NCBI GenBank assembly: GCA_021163525.1
Contig: JAGGTX010000227.1
Span: forward strand, 1 to 7,460
DNA length: 7,460 nt
From: Caldifarciminota bacterium
Lineage (GTDB): Bacteria > Hydrothermota > UBA3072 > B12-G15
Direction of reading: 5' to 3'
The notes under the pieces were generated by a model. It had not been told where the DNA came from, did not search any database, and saw nothing but the letters and a program-made list of their open reading frames with translations. Positions within the stretch are counted from its first letter, which is position 1. Each line of letters opens with the position of its first letter. A program made the translations under genes and the position numbers. This document shows positions 1 to 6,282 of this stretch, piece after piece.

Positions 1-270
1 ATATACGAGGGTGTTGATGGTGTATGGGTTTCAGGATGCCACCCAGGTGATTGCCATTATCAAACAGGTAACTACTATGCAAGACGCAGGTTCTATTTGA
101 TAAAAAATCTCCTTGAGTTTGCAGGTATTGAAGGTGAGAGATTGAATTTCTCATGGGTCAGTGCATCTGAGGCAGGTAAGTTTGCGGAGACGGCAAAGAA
201 GGTTACTGAAAGGGTTAAGAAGGCAGGGCCTATTAATAAACTGGTAAAAGAGAGGTATCTCAATGACTGA
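1..270 (+). CDS. flxD: MvhD/FlxD family [2Fe-2S] electron-transfer subunit, C-terminal 89 residues (5' end outside window)
   Basis: The open frame runs from base 1 to a TGA at 268-270; the start lies upstream of the window. The fragment contains GCHPGDCHY (residues 12-20 of the fragment, cysteines at 37-39 and 52-54), followed by an ARRR stretch and the LLEFAGIEGERL / WVSASEAGKF segment. This is the signature C-terminal half of the methyl-viologen hydrogenase delta subunit family (MvhD/FlpD). In that family the subunit carries one [2Fe-2S] cluster and docks on HdrA, passing electrons from a hydrogenase, formate dehydrogenase or Flx module to the HdrA flavin. The two cysteines seen are part of the cluster ligand set; the others would lie upstream. 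It overlaps the next gene by 8 bases. The flxD name rests on the neighbouring NADH-type module; the family assignment is firmer than the symbol. Confidence 0.93.
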   Translation: MYEGVDGVWVSGCHPGDCHYQTGNYYARRRFYLIKNLLEFAGIEGERLNFSWVSASEAGKFAETAKKVTERVKKAGPINKLVKERYLND

Positions 271-1132
271 AAAAATCAGAGAGATAGCAAGAAGAATACT
301 TGAGAATGGTGAGGTTGAACTGGTTATTGGTTTTGAGAAGGGAACCATTCCACTTAAATCCAGACCTGTGTTCATTGAAAAACCTGAAGATGTTGAAAAA
401 CTCATCTGGGATGGATTCTGTGAGAACAATCTTGCTACATATCTTAGAAGATATAAGGGAAGGAAGGTTGGTATTGTTGCAAAGGGATGTGATTCAAGGG
501 CTATTGTGAATCTCATTGTTGAGGGGCAGTTGAACAGGGAGGATGTTTACATTATTGGTGTTCCATGCACAGGTATGTATGACAGGCGGAAGATGCTGAG
601 GGATGGAAAATTAGAACCTTCTGATGATTATCTGTTTATGAACTGTAAGACTTGCCAGTACCCAACACCTGTTCTTTACGATGAACTTGTTGGTGAAGAG
701 GTAAGTCCACGGACAAGGGATTATTCTGATGTTGGAACGATTGAGAAGATGTCCAGTGATGAGAGGTGGGAGTGGTTTCAGAGGGAGTTCTCAAGGTGTA
801 TAAGGTGTTATGCATGCAGGGAGGCATGCCCCATGTGTTTCTGTGAATTCTGCTTTGTGGACGAAAACAGACCAGAATGGGTTGAAGGAGGTATCCATCC
901 ATCGGACCTTGGATTCTGGAATCTTGGAAGGGCATTCCATCTTGCTGGAAGGTGTGTTGAATGCGGTGCCTGTGAGAGGGCCTGCCCCATGGAATTGCCC
1001 CTTATGGTATTGAACAGGAAGATGGCGAAGGATGTGAAGGAGATTTTTGGCTATGAGCCGGGTGTGAGCCTGGATGAGAAACCTGTGCTTGGAACATTCA
1101 ACCCTGAAGACAGAGAGGACTTTATATTATGA
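263..1132 (+). CDS. flxC: 4Fe-4S dicluster protein of the F420-hydrogenase/formate-dehydrogenase beta type, Flx module subunit (FlxC by position)
   Basis: 289 residues, probably cytoplasmic, with no signal peptide or membrane segment. The N-terminal and middle part has KGCDSRA (C76), VPCTG (C102) and CKTC (C128, C131), resembling the FrhB/FdhB beta-subunit fold. The C-terminal part holds two ferredoxin-type motifs: C179-x2-C182-x2-C185-x3-CP(189) and C231-x2-C234-x2-C237-x3-CP(241), so two [4Fe-4S] clusters. Directly after the first motif come three more cysteines (C192, C194, C197), beyond what two clusters need. The likely role is a relay of electrons between the flavin subunit and the MvhD-type adaptor. 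The start is supported by a GAGAGGT site at 250-256, and the gene overlaps both neighbours (8 and 4 bases). The flxC symbol is assigned from gene order only; FlxB and FlxC are both Fe-S proteins and I cannot prove which name belongs here. Confidence 0.85.
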   Translation: MTEKIREIARRILENGEVELVIGFEKGTIPLKSRPVFIEKPEDVEKLIWDGFCENNLATYLRRYKGRKVGIVAKGCDSRAIVNLIVEGQLNREDVYIIGVPCTGMYDRRKMLRDGKLEPSDDYLFMNCKTCQYPTPVLYDELVGEEVSPRTRDYSDVGTIEKMSSDERWEWFQREFSRCIRCYACREACPMCFCEFCFVDENRPEWVEGGIHPSDLGFWNLGRAFHLAGRCVECGACERACPMELPLMVLNRKMAKDVKEIFGYEPGVSLDEKPVLGTFNPEDREDFIL

Positions 1133-2097
1133 AGAGGATAGAGAAAAATAAGTTTTATGAAAAATTGAATGACCTGATTGGTGAATACCGGGTTTTTGCA
1201 CCCTTTGGTGACAGATACAGGTATATTGAGGATGTATCAGAGATAAGGTTTGATGGTCTTCTCACAAAGATGTCTCCAAAGGCGCACTTCCTTCCCCAGG
1301 AGGAGGAACTCTTCAGGTGGGATGAGAGGGAGAATATAAAAGTCAAGGATGTTAATGACAAGTATATAGTCTTCGGGATGAGGCCATGTGAGGTGAGGGC
1401 ATTAAGCCTCCTTGACCTCGTCTTTAATACAGAAAAGTTTCCAGACCCATATTATATTAACAGGAGAAAAAACACGATAATTATATCCATTGCCTGTAAT
1501 GAACCCCTTGAAACCTGCTTCTGTACATCCTTTGGATACGGTCCATTCACAAAGGGTGATGCTGACCTGATGCTTGTTGATATGGGTGATTACTTCCTTG
1601 GAGAGGGTGATGAGAATATCCTTGATTTGTTCGGATTCACAGATTCAGAAGAGGATTACAAGGAACTGAAGGAGAAGGCAGAGTCAAAGATTAAGAGGAT
1701 AGAGATACAGGGAATCCCTGAGAAACTGGAACAGATTAGGGAAACAGACTTTTTCAAAAAAATAACACAGAGGTGTATAACCTGTGGAACATGCACATTC
1801 CTTTGCCCTACATGTTATTGTTTTGATATACAGGACAGGAACAGACTCAATGGTGGTAAGAGGGTGAGGGTGTGGGATTCCTGTATGTTCAAAATCTATA
1901 CACAGGAAACATCGGGACATAACCCAAGATATGAGGAATACAGGAGAGTGAGGCAGAGGATTATGCATAAGTTTGCCTATTACCCTTCACTTTACAATCA
2001 GTATGGATGTGTTGGATGTGGAAGGTGTGTTACCTACTGTCCCGTGAACTTTGATATAAGAGAGGTTATCAGGGAAGCAGGAGGTTATAATGGATAA
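1129..2097 (+). CDS. flxB: Sulfhydrogenase-beta/AsrA-like 4Fe-4S dicluster protein, Flx module subunit (FlxB by position)
   Basis: 322 residues, soluble. The N-terminal half carries MRPCEVRAL (C87) and an IACNEP...TCFCTSFGYGP segment (C123, C130, C132), characteristic of the beta subunit of sulfhydrogenase (HydB) and of AsrA-like proteins. The C-terminal half has two [4Fe-4S] motifs: C216-x2-C219-x2-C222-x3-CP(226), with extra cysteines C229 and C231, and C294-x2-C297-x2-C300-x3-CP(304). In this family the beta subunit pairs with a FAD/NAD(P)H gamma subunit, and that is exactly the next gene here, so electron transfer from the NADH flavin is the expected job. The ATG shares ATGA with the upstream stop, and a GAGAGAGGA purine stretch lies just before it. 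No hydrogenase or siroheme sulfite reductase subunit is visible in the window. That argues against it being a true sulfhydrogenase or Asr complex. The symbol is positional. Confidence 0.86.
   Translation: MKRIEKNKFYEKLNDLIGEYRVFAPFGDRYRYIEDVSEIRFDGLLTKMSPKAHFLPQEEELFRWDERENIKVKDVNDKYIVFGMRPCEVRALSLLDLVFNTEKFPDPYYINRRKNTIIISIACNEPLETCFCTSFGYGPFTKGDADLMLVDMGDYFLGEGDENILDLFGFTDSEEDYKELKEKAESKIKRIEIQGIPEKLEQIRETDFFKKITQRCITCGTCTFLCPTCYCFDIQDRNRLNGGKRVRVWDSCMFKIYTQETSGHNPRYEEYRRVRQRIMHKFAYYPSLYNQYGCVGCGRCVTYCPVNFDIREVIREAGGYNG
2079..2085 (+). promoter_or_regulatory. Ribosome binding site for the FAD/NAD(P)H subunit gene
   Basis: AGGAGGT lies inside the 3' end of the upstream coding sequence, five bases before the ATG at 2090. 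It fixes that start even though it creates an 8-base overlap with the upstream gene. Confidence 0.8.
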
Positions 2098-2911
2098 TCC
2101 ATATGTCCCCGTTCCCATGAGGGTGAAGATGGCGAGGTTTGAATCAGATGACAGGAGTTTAAAGACCATAGACCTTGAGCCAGTAGAAGGTGAGATTTTT
2201 GATTTTATGCCAGGTCAATTTTGCGAGATTTCAATCCTTGGTAAGGGTGAAGCACCTTTTGGAATAGCCTCTGTTCCGTGGGAGGGTATCCTGAGATTCA
2301 CCATAAACAGGGCCGGAGTTGTTACCACGGCCATCCATCAACTTGAGGAGGGTGATGTGGTTGGTGTGAGAGGCCCGCTTGGTAACTGGTATCCTGTTGA
2401 CCTGTTTGAGGGTAAGAACATTGTGATAGTGAGTGGTGGTTTTGCCTTTACAACATTGAGGTCACTGATAAAATACCTCTTGAAAAACAGGGAGAGGTTT
2501 GGTAAAATCACCCTTGTTTATGGGGCAAGGAGGCCCGACCTCCTCCTGTACAGGGACGAGTTAGATGAATGGAAAAAATCGGGTGAAATGGATATGTATA
2601 TAACCATTGATAAACCTGTTGAAGGATGGGAGGGATATGTGGGATTTGTTCCTCAGGTGCTTGAACAGGCATCTCCATCCCCGGAGAATGCCTATCTTGT
2701 GATGTGTGGACCTCCAGCAATGATAAAATTCACACTGCCCGTTATAGAGAAACTTGGTTTCAAACCAGAGACTGTTTTCACATCCCTTGAGAGAAGGATG
2801 AAGTGTGGTATTGGTAAGTGTGGTAGATGCAACATAGGGAAGTACTATGTTTGTAAGGATGGTCCTGTTTTCAGCCTTGACCAGTTGAACAAATTACCAA
2901 AGGAATACTGA
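2090..2911 (+). CDS. flxA: FAD/NAD(P)H oxidoreductase with C-terminal [2Fe-2S] site (FlxA; PyrK/AsrB/sulfhydrogenase-gamma type)
   Basis: 273 residues, cytoplasmic ferredoxin-reductase-like flavoprotein. The FAD beta-barrel is marked by PGQF (41-44), EAPFGIAS (54-61, where relatives usually have a P-x-S/T-I-x-S FAD motif) and RGPLGN (94-99). The NAD(P)-binding domain has VSGGFAFTTLRSL (114-126), LVYGARRPDLLLYRDEL (142-158) and MCGPPAM (205-211). A C-terminal tail with C239-x4-C244-x2-C247-x7-C255 is the PyrK-type [2Fe-2S] site. Its predicted role is to oxidise NADH and feed electrons to the Fe-S subunits encoded upstream and on to HdrA. Oddity: the pyridine-nucleotide loop reads GGFAFTT, where many family members have GGxGxxP. 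It overlaps the upstream gene by 8 bases and ends 9 bases before hdrA. NADH preference over NADPH is inferred from the Flx context, not from a decisive residue. Confidence 0.92.
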   Translation: MDNPYVPVPMRVKMARFESDDRSLKTIDLEPVEGEIFDFMPGQFCEISILGKGEAPFGIASVPWEGILRFTINRAGVVTTAIHQLEEGDVVGVRGPLGNWYPVDLFEGKNIVIVSGGFAFTTLRSLIKYLLKNRERFGKITLVYGARRPDLLLYRDELDEWKKSGEMDMYITIDKPVEGWEGYVGFVPQVLEQASPSPENAYLVMCGPPAMIKFTLPVIEKLGFKPETVFTSLERRMKCGIGKCGRCNIGKYYVCKDGPVFSLDQLNKLPKEY

Positions 2912-2916
2912 GGAGG
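2911..2916 (+). promoter_or_regulatory. Ribosome binding site for hdrA, sharing a base with the upstream stop codon
   Basis: AGGAGG begins on the last base of the TGA that ends the FAD/NAD(P)H subunit gene and sits four bases before the ATG at 2921. A ribosome terminating on the upstream gene is therefore placed on the hdrA start site, which favours re-initiation. Confidence 0.8.
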
Positions 2917-2920
2917 ATAA

Positions 2921-5770
2921 ATGAAAACCCTTGTTATTGGTTCAGGAATAGCAGGTATCACAGCAAGTCTTGACATTGCCGAGGCAGGAGGTAATGTTGT
3001 CCTCATTGAGAAAGAACACTTTGCCACTGGAACCCTTGCTTCACTTGACAGGCAGTTTCCAAACGATGCCTGTGGTTTCTGTCAGGTTTATCCCTTTACA
3101 GGTGATGGGGTTGCCCAGTACTGTATAAGGAGGGTGTTCACCCATCCAGGCATTGAGGTAAGGACGGGAACAGAGGTTGTCTCCATAGAGGGTGATGGCC
3201 CATACACAGTGAAATTGAGGAGAAAACCAAGAGGGGTTGTTATAGAAAAGTGCATATCCTGCAGAAAATGTGAGGATGTGTGCCCTGTTGAAACAGAGGA
3301 TAGTTTCAACAGGTTCGGGAAGAGAAAGGCAATATATACAGAGTATCCAATGCCATTTCCCAGGAGTTATGCCATAGATTGGGAGGCATGCACAAAATGC
3401 GGTGAATGTGTAAAGGTCTGTCCCACAGATGCAATTGACCTTAACATGGTTGAAAGTGAAGAGGTGATCGAGGTTGACAGGATAATCACCACAACAGGGT
3501 TTGAGGAAGTTGACCCATCATTGATAAAGGAATACGGGTATAAGAGATTCAAAAATGTCCTCACAGGTCTTGAATTTGAAAGGCTACTCTCATTTTTCGG
3601 TCCCACACTTGGGGAATTGAAAAGGCCTTCTGATGGGAAGAAACCAGAGAGGATTGCATTCCTTCAGTGTGTGGGCTCAAGGGACATAAGAAATCCCCTG
3701 TGTTCATATACCTGCTGTATGTATGCATTGAAGGAGATGCACCTGCTCAAGAGATTTCATCCAGATGTTGAGGCAGTTATGTTCTATATGGATATCAGGG
3801 CATTTGGAAAGGGATACTACAGATACTTCCTTGAAACAGATGGTAAATTTATTCCACAGAGGGTCGCAGGTATTGAGGAGGATGAAAACGGCAATCTGAT
3901 TTTGAAGTATGAGGATGAGAATGGCATGTTTATAACCGATGTGTTTGATATGGTTGTTCTTGCAACAGGTCAGAAACCCTCAAAGGATTCAATCGTTGAG
4001 AGGGACGAACTTGGTTATCCAGTTACAGATCCATTTGTGAATGTGAAGACAAGGAATGGGATACTTGTTGCTGGCAGTTCAGGAGGACCAAAGGACATCG
4101 CAGATGCAGTGATAGAGGCCCACTCTGCTGCCCTTGAAGTTGTGAAGGATTTAACCCCGAGGAGCATGTTCAGGAATGAGCCAGAGGTGTTTGAAGAACC
4201 CAGCATAGGTGTTGTTCTCTGTGATTGTGGTGGAACAATGGATGTTTCCGGGCTGGAAGAGAGGCTTGGAAGTAAAGGAATACCTGTACTGAAGGTTAGT
4301 GACCTCTGCATGAACAGGGAACCAGTTCTTCAATGGATAAGAGAGAATAAACTTGACAGGGTTGTTTTTGCAGCATGTGCCCCTTCATTCCTTGACCCTG
4401 TTTTTATGGATTCAGGAATAAACTATGAGGTTGCAGACATAAGAGAGGGAGGGTTGTGGGGTGGTTCTGATGAAAATGGCCTCAATTTCAGGGTGGATGC
4501 TGCCTTCAGGATGCTTGAAAACAGGATGTACACACCTTCCGAGGATTTTGAGCCAGCAAAGAAAGTGCTTGTTGTTGGTGGAGGGATAACAGGGATGGTT
4601 GCATCACTGGAACTTGCAGATGCAGGAATGGATGTGGTTCTTGTGGAAAAGAGGGAGCAACTTGGTGGAAATGCAAACAGGATTAAAAAACTGCTTACAG
4701 GTGAAGATGTCCAGAATTTCCTTCAAAGTCTCATTGAAAGGGTTAAATCCCATGAGCATATAGAAGTCAGGACAGGTGAGAATATTCAGGGGATAAAGGG
4801 CTCACTTGGTAATTTCACTGTCAGGATTTCAGGAGCAGAGGAGAGGTTTGGCGCAGTTCTCATCGCCACAGGTGGGAGGGAGTACAGACCAGAGAATGGT
4901 GAATACGGATTTGGCAGGAGTGAGAGGGTTATCTCCCAGATGGATTTTGAAGATGTGATTGAAAAAGAAGACCTGAAATCAAAGACCATTGTGATGATAC
5001 AATGTGTTGGTTCAAGGAATGATGAACATCCATGGTGTTCAAGGGTTTGCTGTACTTCTGCAATAAGGAATGCCCTGAGGGTGAAGGAGAAGTTTCCGGA
5101 TGCAGATGTCTTCATCCTCTACAGGGATATTATGACCTATGGGAAGAAGGAGGTCTTTTACACCAGGGCGAGGGAGAAGGGCGTAATATTCCTCAGATTT
5201 ACAAAGGGGAATGAACCCGTAGTAGAAACAGAGAATGGCTTGAGGATTAAGATATACGATACAGTTTTAAGGGAAGAGGTTGCCATTGATGCAGATTATG
5301 TGGTTCTTTCAACAGGTATTGTGCCGGACAACGATGTTTTGAAGGATATCGGGATTGAACTCACCGAGGAGGGTTTTGTAAAAGAGGCCAATGTGAAATT
5401 TAAGCCACTTGAAACACCAAGGCCTGGAATATACACTGCTGGTCTTGCACACTCTCCACGGGACATTCCCGAATCCATTGCGCAGGCAAGGGGTGTTGCG
5501 TCCCAGATAATCGGGGTCCTCAAAAAGGAGAGGATTGTGTCAAAGAGGCGGATTTCATACACAAAAGAGAGGACGTGTGCAGGTTGTGGTTTCTGCATAG
5601 ATGTCTGTCCATACGATGCAAGGTATCTGGATGAGGAGAGAAAGGTTGCTGTTGTTTATCCCCATATTTGTCAGGGCTGTGGAACATGTGTTGGAATATG
5701 CCCCTCAGGTGCTGCTGATATGAAAGAGATGGGATATAGAGAAATGTTCTCGGTAATGGATTTGGTTTAG
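2921..5770 (+). CDS. hdrA: Tandem-module HdrA: two FAD modules fused, with inserted and C-terminal ferredoxin domains
   Basis: 949 residues against roughly 650 for canonical HdrA, the flavin subunit that splits electrons in HdrABC complexes. Order of parts: FAD module 1 with GSGIAG (7-12) and C51/C54; an inserted ferredoxin domain with two [4Fe-4S] motifs (C111, C114, C117, C121 and C157, C160, C163, C167); QCVGSR...C...CC (C250, C261, C265, C266); and AGSSGGPKDI (384-393). Next is an HdrA N-terminal-type domain, here in the middle of the protein, with CDC (434, 436), C463 and AAC (486). FAD module 2 follows with GGGITG (553-558), C695, C706, C710, C711 and SPRDI (845-849), but no inserted ferredoxin. 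The protein ends in a ferredoxin domain with C886, C889, C892, C896 and C917, C920, C923, C927. Module 1 has TGT (36-38) where the canonical FAD motif has GG, while module 2 keeps GG. The canonical REQCSW cysteine of the N-terminal domain is Gly511 here. The frame is clean, with no sign of an assembly join. HdrA identity is firm; two bound flavins is an inference. Confidence 0.94.
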   Translation: MKTLVIGSGIAGITASLDIAEAGGNVVLIEKEHFATGTLASLDRQFPNDACGFCQVYPFTGDGVAQYCIRRVFTHPGIEVRTGTEVVSIEGDGPYTVKLRRKPRGVVIEKCISCRKCEDVCPVETEDSFNRFGKRKAIYTEYPMPFPRSYAIDWEACTKCGECVKVCPTDAIDLNMVESEEVIEVDRIITTTGFEEVDPSLIKEYGYKRFKNVLTGLEFERLLSFFGPTLGELKRPSDGKKPERIAFLQCVGSRDIRNPLCSYTCCMYALKEMHLLKRFHPDVEAVMFYMDIRAFGKGYYRYFLETDGKFIPQRVAGIEEDENGNLILKYEDENGMFITDVFDMVVLATGQKPSKDSIVERDELGYPVTDPFVNVKTRNGILVAGSSGGPKDIADAVIEAHSAALEVVKDLTPRSMFRNEPEVFEEPSIGVVLCDCGGTMDVSGLEERLGSKGIPVLKVSDLCMNREPVLQWIRENKLDRVVFAACAPSFLDPVFMDSGINYEVADIREGGLWGGSDENGLNFRVDAAFRMLENRMYTPSEDFEPAKKVLVVGGGITGMVASLELADAGMDVVLVEKREQLGGNANRIKKLLTGEDVQNFLQSLIERVKSHEHIEVRTGENIQGIKGSLGNFTVRISGAEERFGAVLIATGGREYRPENGEYGFGRSERVISQMDFEDVIEKEDLKSKTIVMIQCVGSRNDEHPWCSRVCCTSAIRNALRVKEKFPDADVFILYRDIMTYGKKEVFYTRAREKGVIFLRFTKGNEPVVETENGLRIKIYDTVLREEVAIDADYVVLSTGIVPDNDVLKDIGIELTEEGFVKEANVKFKPLETPRPGIYTAGLAHSPRDIPESIAQARGVASQIIGVLKKERIVSKRRISYTKERTCAGCGFCIDVCPYDARYLDEERKVAVVYPHICQGCGTCVGICPSGAADMKEMGYREMFSVMDLV

Positions 5771-5774
5771 GAGG
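5769..5774 (+). promoter_or_regulatory. Ribosome binding site for hdrC
   Basis: AGGAGG starts inside the TAG stop of hdrA (5768-5770) and ends four bases before the ATG at 5779. It is the same stop-overlapping arrangement as at the start of hdrA. Confidence 0.8.
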
Positions 5775-5778
5775 AGAA

Positions 5779-6282
5779 ATGGCCATAAATGTTAAGGACC
5801 TTGACAGAGATTTTAAGTACCAGGTGATGAGAGAGCCTGGTGGTGAGTATCTCTCAAGGTGTTTTGCATGTGGAACATGCACTGCCAGTTGCCCTGTAAG
5901 GGAGATTGACGAGAGGTTCAACCCCAGAAAGATTATCCGAATGACCCTGCTGGGTATGAAGAAAGAGGTTATTGAGAGTGAGTTTGTCTGGCTCTGCACT
6001 GCATGTTATATGTGCCAGGAGCGGTGTCCACAGGATGTGAAGATAACAGACCTCATGAATGCAATAAAGAATGTTGCAGTGAAAGAGGGTTTTATCCATC
6101 CATCATACACTGCACAGGTGGAGGCATTAAAGAACTTTTCAAGGTTGTATGAGGTGGGAGAGTTTGAAAACAAGAAGAGGCAGAAGATAGGGCTTCCAGC
6201 CCTTGATACAGAAACGAAGAAGGAGTTTGTTCAGGTGATTGATGATTATGTTTCAGGGCTTTTGAAGGGGGGTGAGGAATGA
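5779..6282 (+). CDS. hdrC: HdrC, [4Fe-4S] dicluster subunit of the heterodisulfide-reductase-type complex
   Basis: 167 residues, close to the size of soluble HdrC. Two [4Fe-4S] motifs are complete: C28-x2-C31-x2-C34-x3-CP(38) and C73-x2-C76-x2-C79-x3-CP(83). The linker contains the FNPRKIIRM segment typical of HdrC, and the second motif is preceded by the usual W-L-C context. There is no transmembrane segment, so this is the cytoplasmic HdrABC type, not the membrane HdrDE type. In the family HdrC is the wire from the HdrA flavin to the catalytic HdrB. It lies between hdrA (8 bases upstream) and hdrB (ATGA overlap), giving the order A-C-B. Confidence 0.95.
   Translation: MAINVKDLDRDFKYQVMREPGGEYLSRCFACGTCTASCPVREIDERFNPRKIIRMTLLGMKKEVIESEFVWLCTACYMCQERCPQDVKITDLMNAIKNVAVKEGFIHPSYTAQVEALKNFSRLYEVGEFENKKRQKIGLPALDTETKKEFVQVIDDYVSGLLKGGEE

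Noticed and set aside
636..1013. Short open frames on both strands inside the first dicluster gene
   Set aside because: They are shadows of a gene whose own frame has complete ferredoxin motifs; none has a convincing start site or family match.
263..1132. True F420-reducing subunit (FrhB)
   Set aside because: The protein has FrhB/FdhB-like segments, but the operon supplies its own NAD(P)H flavin subunit and nothing else in the window points to F420 use.
1129..2911. Anaerobic sulfite reductase AsrAB or a sulfhydrogenase
   Set aside because: The two genes resemble AsrA/AsrB and sulfhydrogenase beta/gamma. However, no siroheme subunit or NiFe hydrogenase subunit is present, and the pair sits between an MvhD-type adaptor and hdrACB, so the Flx reading fits better.
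2897..2925. Internal promoter or terminator in the gap before hdrA
   Set aside because: The gap is nine bases and is filled by the ribosome binding site; there is no inverted repeat with a T-run and no -35/-10 pair that stands out.
2921..5770. Assembly artefact or duplication joining two hdrA genes
   Set aside because: The two halves differ strongly in DNA and protein sequence and in domain content. The frame is continuous, and the linking domain is a coherent HdrA N-terminal-type domain, so a recent or artificial duplication is unlikely.
5520..5999. Antisense open frame of about 160 codons across the end of hdrA and the start of hdrC
   Set aside because: It spans two well-supported genes on the other strand, has no recognisable domain, and its composition is what the reverse complement of cysteine- and glycine-rich coding sequence gives.
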